From Pseudoroseomonas aestuarii (GTDB lineage Bacteria > Pseudomonadota > Alphaproteobacteria > Acetobacterales > Acetobacteraceae), in the NCBI RefSeq assembly GCF_042651065.1, contig NZ_JBHSCH010000015.1, forward strand, positions 1-64,000: DNA of 64,000 bases. Reading direction: 5' to 3'. The notes beneath the pieces were generated by a model. The model was not told the origin of the DNA, made no database searches, and saw only the letters and a list, made by a program, of their open reading frames with translations. The translations under genes and the position numbers were made by a program. Of the stretch, positions 25,976 to 33,697 are shown piece by piece (position 1 is the first letter of the stretch; every line of letters starts with the position of its first letter).

Positions 25976-27166
25976 TCAGCCGAAGGCGTTCAGGCCGGTC
26001 TGGGCACGGCCCAGGATCAGCGCGTGCACGTCATGCGTGCCCTCGTAGGTGTTCACCGCCTCGAGGTTCATGACGTGGCGGATGACATGGTACTCGTCGG
26101 CGATGCCGTTGCCGCCGTGCATGTCACGCGACACGCGGGCGATGTCGAGCGCCTTGCCGCAGCTGTTGCGCTTGCAGAGGCTGATCATCTCCGGCGCCAC
26201 GCGGTGCTCGTCGAACAGCCGGCCGAGGCGCAGCACGCTCTGCAGGCCCAGCGTGATCTCGGTCTGCATGTCGGCCAGCTTCTTCTGGACGAGCTGGGTG
26301 TTGGCCAGCGGGCGGCCGAACATCTTGCGCTCCATGGTGTAGGTGCGCGCGGCGTGCCAGCAGAACTCGGCCGCCCCCAGCGCGCCCCAGGCGATGCCGT
26401 AGCGGGCGCGGTTGAGGCAGGAGAACGGGCCCTTCAGCCCCTTCACGTCCAGCCGGTTCTCCTCCGGGACGAACACCTCCTCCATCATGATCATGCCGGT
26501 GGTGGAGGCGCGCAGGCTGAACTTGCCCTCGATCTTCGGCGCGGTCAGGCCCTTCATGCCCTTCTCGAGCACGAAGCCGCGCACGTCGCCCGCATCGTCC
26601 TTCGCCCAGACGACGAAGACATCGGCGATCGGGGAGTTGGTGATCCAGGTCTTGGAGCCGGAGACCAGGTAGCCGCCATCCACCTTCTTGGCGCGGGTGC
26701 GCATGGAGGAGGGATCGGAGCCGGCATCGGGCTCGGTCAGGCCGAAGCAGCCGACCAGCTCGCCCTTCTGCATCCCCGGCAGCAGCCGGTCCTTCAGCGC
26801 GTCCGTGCCATAGGCCCAGATCGGGAACATCGCCAGCGAGGACTGAACCGAGAAGGCGGAGCGGTAGCCGCTGTCCACGCGCTCCACCTCGCGGGCGATC
26901 AGCCCGTAGGAGACGTAGTTGACGCCGGCGCAGCCATGGCTGTCGAGTGTCGCGCCCAGGAAGCCCATCTCGCCGAACTCGTTCATGATCTCCCGGTGGA
27001 AGACCTCGTGGCGGTTGGCCTCCAGCACGCGCGGGAACAGCTTCTCCTGGCAGTAGTCGCGCGCCGCGTCGCGGATCATGCGCTCATCTTCGGAGAGCTG
27101 GTCTTCCAGCAGCAGGGCGTCGTCCCAGACGAAGCTCGGCTTGGCGGCTTGGGTCACGACATTCAT
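25976..27166 (-). CDS. gcdH: Glutaryl-CoA dehydrogenase (acyl-CoA dehydrogenase family)
   Basis: This flavoenzyme oxidises and decarboxylates glutaryl-CoA to crotonyl-CoA in lysine/tryptophan breakdown. The 396 residues show GCFGLTEPDAGSDPSSM, a KFSLRAST segment typical of the glutaryl-CoA branch, and NTYEGTHDVHALILGRAQTG with the catalytic Glu. The start MNVVTQAAKPSF at 27166 fits the family length; the long frame upstream is a shadow. It is monocistronic with its own terminator. Confidence 0.92.
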   Translation of the reverse strand: MNVVTQAAKPSFVWDDALLLEDQLSEDERMIRDAARDYCQEKLFPRVLEANRHEVFHREIMNEFGEMGFLGATLDSHGCAGVNYVSYGLIAREVERVDSGYRSAFSVQSSLAMFPIWAYGTDALKDRLLPGMQKGELVGCFGLTEPDAGSDPSSMRTRAKKVDGGYLVSGSKTWITNSPIADVFVVWAKDDAGDVRGFVLEKGMKGLTAPKIEGKFSLRASTTGMIMMEEVFVPEENRLDVKGLKGPFSCLNRARYGIAWGALGAAEFCWHAARTYTMERKMFGRPLANTQLVQKKLADMQTEITLGLQSVLRLGRLFDEHRVAPEMISLCKRNSCGKALDIARVSRDMHGGNGIADEYHVIRHVMNLEAVNTYEGTHDVHALILGRAQTGLNAFG

Positions 27167-27332
27167 GGGGTTTCTCTCCTGCTGGTGCCGGCCCTGCTGG
27201 AGCCGGTGTGGGCGCGCATGGGGCCCGGACGCCGATATCGATGGCGGAGAGTGGCCCCGTTGTCCCCGCGCGGCAATCGCCGCCGCCCGCCCCGCCCGTA
27301 GCTTCGGGAGGGCCGGGCGGCGCGGTTCGGTC

Positions 27333-29183
27333 TCAGGCGGCTTCCGCCCCCCGCTCGCTGTCCAGCTCGGCCGGCGACTCGGCGGCGCCGGTATCGCGCT
27401 GCGGGCGCGGGATCGGGATGAGCATGAAGGCTGGGACCATGTCGCCGAAGCCGCGCACCGGCGGGCCCAGATCGTCCCGCTCCCGGCGGTTGTCCTCGCG
27501 CCGGTGCTCGCGGCGGCGGTCGTCCCGGTCGCGCGGAGCGCGCGCGTCATCCCGCTCGCGCGGAGCGCGTGCCTCATCCCGGTCGCGCGGAATGCGTGCC
27601 TCGTCCCGCTCGCGGGGGATGCGGGCTTCGTCCCGCTCGCGCGGAGCGCGTGCCTCCTCGCGCTCGCGCGCGGGGCGTGCCTCCTCGCGGCTCGGGCCGC
27701 GCTCGGCGCGCGTCTCGGCGCCCGGCTCCGCCTCGGGGCGCAGGCGATTGGCGCCGCGGCGAACGATCTCCTTTTCGCCGCGCTCCTTCTCGCCCCGGTC
27801 CCTCTCGCCCCGGTCCCTCTCGCCCCGGTCCTTCTCGCCCCGGTCCTTCTCGCCCCGGCGCGGCTCGGCGGCACGGCCGCCCTTGCCGGCGGGCCGGCCA
27901 CGGCCACGCCCGCCACGCGGCGCGGCGGCGGCCTCGGCCAGCTCCTCCTCCGTCACCGGGTCCAGCCCGGGGATCTCGATGCGCGGGATCGGCTTGCCGG
28001 TCAGCTTCTCGATCGCTTCCACCAGCTTCACGTCATCGGCGGTGGCGATGGTGTAGGCGCGGCCCTCGCGGCCCGCCCGGCCGGTGCGGCCGATGCGGTG
28101 GACATAGTCCTCGTCGCGGAACGGCACGTCGAAGTTGAAGACGTGGGACAGGCCGCCGATGTCGATGCCGCGCGCCGCCACGTCCGAGCAGACCAGCAGC
28201 TGCAGCTCGCCCGCCTTGAACTTCTCCAGCGTCGCGAAGCGCACGGACTGCGGCAGGTCGCCATGCAGCGCGCCGGCGGCGAAGCCGTGCTTGCCCAGGC
28301 TCTTGTGCAGGATGTCCACGTCGCGCTTGCGATTGCAGAAGATCAGCGCGTTCTGCACGTCCTCGCTGCGGATCAGCCGGCGCAGCGCCTCGCGCTTGTC
28401 GTGCGGCTGCACCAGGGCGAGGCCGGCGGTGATGGTGGTGGCCACCGAGGCGGGGGCGGAGACGGTGATGGTCTTGGGGTTCTGCAGGAAGGCATCGGCC
28501 AGCCTGCGGATCTCGGGCGCCATGGTGGCGCTGAAGAACAGCGTCTGGCGCAGCGGCGGCAGCATGGAGACGATGCGCTCGACATCGGGGATGAACCCCA
28601 TGTCCAGCATGCGGTCCGCCTCGTCGATCACCAGCACCTTGCAGTCGGCCAGCATGACGCGGCCGCGGTCGAACAGGTCGAGCAGGCGGCCGGGCGTCGC
28701 GATCAGCACGTCCACGCCCTTGTCCAGCACGTCCCGCTGGTCGGACATGCTCTCGCCGCCGATCAGCAGGGCATGGTTCAGCTTCATGTGCTGGCCATAC
28801 TTGACGAAGTTCTCGGCCACCTGCAGCGCCAGCTCGCGCGTCGGCTCCAGGATCAGGCTGCGCGGCATGCGCGCCTTGGCCCGGCTGCCGGCCAGGATGT
28901 CCATCATCGGCAGCACGAAGCTGGCGGTCTTGCCGGTGCCCGTCTGGGCGCAGCCCATCACGTCGCGGCCCATCAGCACCACCGGGATGGCCTGCTCCTG
29001 GATCGGCGTGGGGTGCACGTAGCCGGCCTCGGACACGCCGCGCAGCAGGGCCTCGGACAGCCCCAGATCCTCGAAGGTGGCGCGCGGCGGCTCCGGCTCG
29101 GCGGGCGAGACAGCGGCCTCGGCCAGCTCGGCGGGCGGCACGGCGGCTTCGGCCGGCACGGGGGGCGTGGCCGGGTTGGTCAT
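27333..29183 (-). CDS. DEAD-box ATP-dependent RNA helicase with charged repeat tail
   Basis: All core motifs are present: Q motif FEDLGL...PTPIQ, Walker A AQTGTGKT, DEAD (VIDEADRMLD), SAT (FFSATM) and HRIGRTGRAG. The core ends near residue 400. The tail is low-complexity: pentads of the type GEKDR/GERDR, then about five 9-residue units like RERDEARIP, then an Arg/Asp-rich end, as in RhlE-type RNA-binding tails. The ATG at 29183 (MTNPATPP) is chosen; an in-frame TTG at 29243 would add 20 residues. Likely roles are ribosome assembly or mRNA decay. Confidence 0.93.
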   Translation of the reverse strand: MTNPATPPVPAEAAVPPAELAEAAVSPAEPEPPRATFEDLGLSEALLRGVSEAGYVHPTPIQEQAIPVVLMGRDVMGCAQTGTGKTASFVLPMMDILAGSRAKARMPRSLILEPTRELALQVAENFVKYGQHMKLNHALLIGGESMSDQRDVLDKGVDVLIATPGRLLDLFDRGRVMLADCKVLVIDEADRMLDMGFIPDVERIVSMLPPLRQTLFFSATMAPEIRRLADAFLQNPKTITVSAPASVATTITAGLALVQPHDKREALRRLIRSEDVQNALIFCNRKRDVDILHKSLGKHGFAAGALHGDLPQSVRFATLEKFKAGELQLLVCSDVAARGIDIGGLSHVFNFDVPFRDEDYVHRIGRTGRAGREGRAYTIATADDVKLVEAIEKLTGKPIPRIEIPGLDPVTEEELAEAAAAPRGGRGRGRPAGKGGRAAEPRRGEKDRGEKDRGERDRGERDRGEKERGEKEIVRRGANRLRPEAEPGAETRAERGPSREEARPAREREEARAPRERDEARIPRERDEARIPRDRDEARAPRERDDARAPRDRDDRRREHRREDNRRERDDLGPPVRGFGDMVPAFMLIPIPRPQRDTGAAESPAELDSERGAEAA

Positions 29184-29448
29184 GGCATCGGAAAGCTCGT
29201 CTTCGGCCACGCGGGGCGCGGTCACGTCAGGCTGATCGCTCAAGGGCAGTCGGTTCCTTCGCCGGCAGGCGGCGGGATGTGTGCGGGCGGCCACGCGAAA
29301 GCCACGCGGCCAATCTCCGGATCTCCGAGACCCGCATATGCGCCGCTCGCACCGGCTTGGCAAGGTTTTCCACCGCCCGCCGAGCCATTCCCTGCCGCAT
29401 TTGGTGTGGTTGCCGGCTTGGCGCCAGGGGCGTAACAGCAGGAGCGTG

Positions 29449-30147
29449 ATGCCGAACCGACACGACCTGCTGCTGCTGCCCGGCCTGCTGTGCGACGCGC
29501 GGCTGTGGCGCGACCCGATCGCGGCCCTGGCCGACCTGGCCGAGTGCCAGGTGGCCGACCTGACCCAGGACGACACGCTGCGCGGCATGGCGCTGCGCGC
29601 GCTGGAGGCAGCGCCGCCGCGCTTCGCCCTGGCCGGGCTGTCGATGGGCGGCTACGTCGCCTTCGAGATCCTGCGCCTGGCGCCGGAGCGGGTGACGCGG
29701 CTGGCGCTGTTCGACACCTCCGCCCGCCCCGACACGGAGGAGGCGGCGCGCCGCCGCCGGGGCCTGATGGCGCTGACCCGCACCGGCCAGTTCCGCGGCG
29801 TCACGCCCCGGCTGCTGCCCAGCCTGCTGCACCCCGACGCGGTGGAGGGGCCGCTCGGCCACGAGGTGCGCGCCATGGCCGACCGGGTGGGGCGCGAGGC
29901 CTTCCTGCGGCAGCAGCTGGCCATCCTGCAGCGCCCCGACTCCCGGCCGATGCTGCCGGAGATCCGGCTGCCCACCCTGGTCGCGGTGGGGGAGCGGGAC
30001 ATCCTGACCCCGCCCGAGCTGGCCGAGGAGATCGCCGCCGGCATCCCCGGCGCGCGGCTGGAGCGCATCGCGCAATCCGGCCACCTACCGACGATGGAGC
30101 AGCCCGCGGCGGCTGCGGCCCTGATGCGGGGCTGGCTCGCCGGCTGA
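29449..30147 (+). CDS. Alpha/beta hydrolase
   Basis: The 232-residue hydrolase has the nucleophile elbow AGLSMGGYVAF (Ser65), an Asp in VGERDILTPP and the C-terminal His in AQSGHLPTMEQP, a complete catalytic triad. There is no signal peptide. CAGGAG lies just before the ATG. Homologues include esterases and pimeloyl-ACP esterase-like enzymes; the substrate is unknown. Divergent from the helicase gene. Confidence 0.88.
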   Translation: MPNRHDLLLLPGLLCDARLWRDPIAALADLAECQVADLTQDDTLRGMALRALEAAPPRFALAGLSMGGYVAFEILRLAPERVTRLALFDTSARPDTEEAARRRRGLMALTRTGQFRGVTPRLLPSLLHPDAVEGPLGHEVRAMADRVGREAFLRQQLAILQRPDSRPMLPEIRLPTLVAVGERDILTPPELAEEIAAGIPGARLERIAQSGHLPTMEQPAAAAALMRGWLAG

Positions 30148-30270
30148 GCCGGCACGCGGCGCGCGCCCGCAAGGCCGGGGGGAGCAGGGAAGGGGAGGGC
30201 TGGCGGGGCGGGGGGCGGCGCGCCATCTCAAAGGCTGGACGGCGCGGTGCCGCCCCGGAGGTGCTGCGTC

Positions 30271-30603
30271 ATGCGCATGAAGCTCGGTCTCGTCCTGGCG
30301 GGCCTGATGCTGGCGGGGCTGCCGGCCGGTTCCGCCCTGGCCCGGGGCGGGGTCTGGATCGGCATCGGCCCCGCCTACCCGGCCTACCCCGACCCTTATC
30401 CCGCCTATCCCTACGCTCCCGTGCCGGCGCCATATCCGCCGCCCGCCTATTCCTATGCCCCGCCGGCCGTCGAGGGGCGGCTGGGGCAGGCCTGCTACGC
30501 CGGGCCCTACATGTGCCAGCTCGATCAGCCGGGCTATGTCGGCCAGGCCTGCTCCTGCCCGGCGCGGCCGGGCGAACGCGCCTGGGGGCAGGTGGGCGAC
30601 TGA
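30271..30603 (+). CDS. Small exported Pro/Tyr-rich protein
   Basis: The 110 residues have a cleavable signal peptide (LGLVLAGLMLAGLPAGSALA|RG), a segment of repeated PAYP/PYPxYP units, and a C-terminal part with four cysteines (QACYAGPYMCQL, GQACSCPA) that may form disulfides. It is probably a periplasmic or surface protein. No family name is given with confidence. The ATG at 30271 follows CCGGAGG. It sits 78 bases before bcsZ on the same strand but shows no known link to cellulose. Confidence 0.75.
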   Translation: MRMKLGLVLAGLMLAGLPAGSALARGGVWIGIGPAYPAYPDPYPAYPYAPVPAPYPPPAYSYAPPAVEGRLGQACYAGPYMCQLDQPGYVGQACSCPARPGERAWGQVGD

Positions 30604-30680
30604 GCGCGGCGTCCAGCGAGGCGCCGGGGCGGCCGGCGCCGTAACCAATCGGCAAGGGGCGTGGCCCAACTCTCGGGGCC

Positions 30681-31748
30681 ATGCCGTCGCCCTTCTCCCG
30701 GCGCGCCCTGATGGTCGCGCTGGCCACCGCCTCCACGGCCGGCGCGCCCCTGGCCGGTGCTCTGGCCGCCATGCCGGTGCCCGGCGCGCCGCCGCCCGCC
30801 CCGCTGCTGGAAGGCTGGCAGCGCTTCCGCCGGGCCTTCCTGCGCCCGGAGGGGCGGGTGGTGGACACCGGCAACCAGGGCGTCTCGCATTCGGAAGGGC
30901 AGGGCTGGGCTCTCTATTGTGCCGAGCGCTGCGACGACCGCGTGCATTTCGACCGCATCTGGAACTGGACCCGGCAGGTTCTCTCCCGCCCGCAGGACCG
31001 GCTGCTGGCCTGGCGCTACATGCCGGGCGGCATCAACCCCGTGCCCGACCGCAACAACGCCGCCGATGGCGACCTGTTCATCGCCGCATCCCTGCTGCTG
31101 GCCGGGCAGCGCTGGGGGGAGGCGGCCTATACCGATGCGGGGGCCGCCATCGCGCGGGACGTGCTGCGCCTGCTGCTGCGCGAGGTGGCGGGGGGCACCG
31201 TGCTGCTGCCCGCGCTCGATGGCTTCGAGGCGGCGGACCATGTGGTCCTGAACCCGTCCTACTATGCCTTTCCCATCCTCGGCGTGCTGGCCCGCGCGGT
31301 GCCCGATCCGGCCTGGCTGCGCCTGGCGCAGGACGGGCTGGCCCTGCTCCGCCGCGCCCGCTTCGGCCGCTGGAGCCTGCCGCCGGACTGGCTGAGCCTG
31401 CGCCGCGCCGATGGCGCGCTCGGCCTGCCGCCGCGCTGGCCGGGCCGCTTCTCCTACGATGCGGTGCGTATCCCCCTCTACCTGTGCTGGGCCGGGCTGG
31501 AGGATGAGGCGCCCGTGCAGGCGGCCCGCCAGTTCTGGGCCGATCCGGCGCATGCCTATCCGCCCGCCTGGGTGGATCTGCTCAGCAACCGTACCGCGCC
31601 TTATCCGGCCTCGCCGGGCATGCAGGAGATCGGCCGGTGGGTGAGGGAGCTGGCTGGATATCCTTCCGGAGGCATCAGCACCATGCCGCGGCAGGATGAT
31701 TATTACTCAAATGTCTTAAAAATATTGACAATGTCTGCAAAAACGTAA
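30681..31748 (+). CDS. bcsZ: Endo-1,4-beta-glucanase of the cellulose operon (GH8)
   Basis: This GH8 cellulase (355 residues) belongs to cellulose operons, where it trims nascent glucan in the periplasm. The general acid Glu72 lies in VSHSEGQGWAL. The second conserved acidic site is NNAADGDLFIA (Asp129/131), and RFSYDAVRIPLYLCWAG follows. The N-terminus SRRALMVALATASTAGAPLAGALA is a signal peptide with a twin-arginine-like start. The gene comes first in the locus, as cmcAx does in Komagataeibacter. Its last codons turn AT-rich and contain a likely promoter for the next gene. Confidence 0.94.
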   Translation: MPSPFSRRALMVALATASTAGAPLAGALAAMPVPGAPPPAPLLEGWQRFRRAFLRPEGRVVDTGNQGVSHSEGQGWALYCAERCDDRVHFDRIWNWTRQVLSRPQDRLLAWRYMPGGINPVPDRNNAADGDLFIAASLLLAGQRWGEAAYTDAGAAIARDVLRLLLREVAGGTVLLPALDGFEAADHVVLNPSYYAFPILGVLARAVPDPAWLRLAQDGLALLRRARFGRWSLPPDWLSLRRADGALGLPPRWPGRFSYDAVRIPLYLCWAGLEDEAPVQAARQFWADPAHAYPPAWVDLLSNRTAPYPASPGMQEIGRWVRELAGYPSGGISTMPRQDDYYSNVLKILTMSAKT

Positions 31749-31752
31749 TTTG
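31726..31752 (+). promoter_or_regulatory. Candidate promoter for the bcsP-Q-AB-C-D genes
   Basis: A perfect -35 TTGACA (31726-31731) is followed after 15 bases by TAATTT, in a local AT-rich patch at the very end of bcsZ. The spacing is short, so the -10 box is tentative. It would allow the later bcs genes to be expressed apart from bcsZ. Confidence 0.35.
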
Positions 31753-31852
31753 CCAAATTTCGATACCATTCCGGTTGAATATGTAGGAATGCTGTCTACC
31801 ACACGGAGGGCGAAGCGGTCATTCTGTGCGGGGTCGGAGGAGCCGGACGGAT

Positions 31853-32848
31853 ATGGGGCAGGATGTCGATGTGGCGCGTGTGGCAACTGCGCTGAACATG
31901 CCGGGAATCCGGTATCAAACCTTTGGAAACAAGCCGGTCCGCGCGGAGCGGTCAGACAGGCCCGGCGCGATTCTGGCCGCCGTGGCGCCGCCCGTGGAGT
32001 CTGAATCGGCTCCCTTGCCACAGCTTCTGGCTGTGCCTGTGAAAGCGGATGAGGCGTGTCTTCCGCAACACGCCGCGCGAAATTCAGAGGTTGCGCGGTC
32101 CCCGCAGGTGCAACCGGCTCTGGACCTGGCCCGGCTTTCGACCGTACTCACAAAATTGAGAGTAGAAAGCCCGGTCCCTGCTTCTTCCATGTCCGACCTG
32201 CGTGAAGTGTCAACCGATGTGCCGCCCGCCCCGGAACCGTCGGTGACGCCGTTTCCGCTCGGCAAGGTGCTGCCCGCCCCCGCCCCCGCCTCCGCTGCGG
32301 CGGCGCCGGAGCCGGGGCAGGCCCAGCAGCCGCAGCCCATGGCCGGCGGCGTGAATCCGGCGGCCATCGCGGCGGCGTTCCAGCCCCGCCCGGCGGCGCC
32401 GGTCGTGCGGCCGCTCTTCGCGCCTGTCCCTCCGGTGCCCGCCGCGGCTCCCACACCGCCGCCGCCGGCGCCGCCGCCGCCGATGTTCCCGCCGATGTCT
32501 GCTCCGGTCTTCCCTCCGGCCTCCCCTCCGGCGCCGCTGGGAGGTGCTGCTTCGCTGCTGGCCACCCTGCAGGCCACCGCCCCGGAAACCGGCCGGGCGG
32601 CACCACGGAGCGGCTTGCTGGCGCAGGTCGGCAGTGCCGCGCCACCGCCGGTGCAGCCCGCCGCGCCATCGCTGCTGGCCGCGCTGGGCGGATCCTTCGC
32701 CACGCTGACCGCCGCGCCGCCGCCGCCCGCCTCGCTGGCGGGCCTGTTGCGCAGCCTGGCGGCGCCGGCGCCCCCGCCGGCCGCGGCGCCGGGCAGCAGC
32801 CGGCTGGCGGAAATCCTGGGGGGCCTGCGTCCTTCGGATCAGGGCTGA
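31853..32848 (+). CDS. bcsP: Proline-rich BcsP-like protein with BcsR-like N-terminus
   Basis: The 331 residues begin with a short helix-like motif, D6-V-x-x-V-x-x-A-x-x-M-P-x-I-x-Y21, which matches the core pattern of E. coli BcsR (as recalled, not searched). The rest is disordered and Pro/Ala-rich. In the C-terminal 100 residues, five short motifs recur: SLLATLQA (234), SGLLAQVG (253), SLLAALGG (273), SLAGLLRSL (294) and SRLAEILGGL (316), separated by Pro-rich linkers. It lies directly before bcsQ, the known BcsR partner. A role as a cytoplasmic scaffold linking BcsQ, BcsA and BcsD is inferred. GGAGGAG precedes the ATG; a GTG at 31826 is less likely. BcsH/CcpAx is an alternative analogy. 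Confidence 0.75.
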   Translation: MGQDVDVARVATALNMPGIRYQTFGNKPVRAERSDRPGAILAAVAPPVESESAPLPQLLAVPVKADEACLPQHAARNSEVARSPQVQPALDLARLSTVLTKLRVESPVPASSMSDLREVSTDVPPAPEPSVTPFPLGKVLPAPAPASAAAAPEPGQAQQPQPMAGGVNPAAIAAAFQPRPAAPVVRPLFAPVPPVPAAAPTPPPPAPPPPMFPPMSAPVFPPASPPAPLGGAASLLATLQATAPETGRAAPRSGLLAQVGSAAPPPVQPAAPSLLAALGGSFATLTAAPPPPASLAGLLRSLAAPAPPPAAAPGSSRLAEILGGLRPSDQG

Positions 32849-32862
32849 GGGATGCCTGCCCG

Positions 32863-33693
32863 ATGCCATTGATTGCCTTTGCGTCCCCCAAGGGTGGGGT
32901 GGGCAAGACGACACTCGCTGCCAATGTGGCCGATGCCCTCTGCCGCAGCGGCCGCTCCGTCCTGCTCCTGGACCTGGACCCGCAGAACGCGCTGCGCCTG
33001 CATTTCGGCGTGCCGCTGCACGATACGAGCGGCTTCATGGCTGATCTGCCGCGCCGGCCTGACTGGCGCGCGCAGGTCCGCCGCACCGCATCGGGCGTGC
33101 TGCTGCTGCCGCATGGCGCCATGGAGCTGCGCGCCGTGCTGGAGCAGTCCCTCCTGCTGGAGCGTGAGCCCGCCCTGCTGGCCGCCCCCCTGCGCGAGAT
33201 GCTGGCCGACCCGCAGCTTCTGGTGCTGGCCGACCTGCCGCCCGGCCCCTCCCAGGTTCTGGCGGTGGTCGCGCCGCTGGCCGCCATCATCGTGACGGTG
33301 CTGCAGAGCGAGGCGATCAGCGCCGCCATACTGGACGAGGTGGAGAGCGGGCGCTTCCTGGGCGGCGGCACCCTGGCCGCGCTCTATGCCGGGCGGCTGC
33401 AATTCATCCTGAACGGCGTCGATCTGCGCGCGCGCCTCTCGCGCAGCGCGGCGGAGGTCGTGGCGCGCCACCTGGGGCCGCGCCTGCTCGGCGCCGTCAG
33501 CCGCGACGAGGCGGTGGCCGAGGCGCTGTCGGAGATGCGCCTGGTGCAGGAGGTGGCGCCGGCCTGCGCGGCGGCGGGCGATCTTCGCCACGTCGCGCGC
33601 GCGATCGAGATGCTGTTGCCGGTCATGCCCGAGCCGGCGCCCGCGGCTCCCGCCGCCGGTCCGCTATCCGGGCTGTTGCGGGGAGGGTGGTAA
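32863..33693 (+). CDS. bcsQ: Cellulose biosynthesis ParA/MinD-like ATPase BcsQ
   Basis: This P-loop ATPase of the ParA/MinD type (276 residues, also called YhjQ) has the deviant Walker A KGGVGKTT near residue 10 and LLLDLDPQNALRLHFG. In enterobacteria BcsQ works with BcsR to assemble the secretion complex at the inner membrane. The last residues, GPLSGLLRGGW after a Pro/Ala linker, resemble the repeated motifs of the upstream BcsP-like protein. It lies 14 bases after bcsP and 4 bases before bcsAB. Confidence 0.9.
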   Translation: MPLIAFASPKGGVGKTTLAANVADALCRSGRSVLLLDLDPQNALRLHFGVPLHDTSGFMADLPRRPDWRAQVRRTASGVLLLPHGAMELRAVLEQSLLLEREPALLAAPLREMLADPQLLVLADLPPGPSQVLAVVAPLAAIIVTVLQSEAISAAILDEVESGRFLGGGTLAALYAGRLQFILNGVDLRARLSRSAAEVVARHLGPRLLGAVSRDEAVAEALSEMRLVQEVAPACAAAGDLRHVARAIEMLLPVMPEPAPAAPAAGPLSGLLRGGW

Positions 33694-33697
33694 AGCG

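Noticed and set aside
27520..27860. Repeats near 27.5-27.9 kb as a CRISPR array
   Set aside because: Units are contiguous, in frame and encode the helicase tail; there are no spacers.
31853..32848. Proline-rich frame as a shadow or non-coding
   Set aside because: It has a good ribosome site, a BcsR-like N-terminus and a fixed place before bcsQ; the minus-strand frames there are Gly/Ala-rich without motifs.
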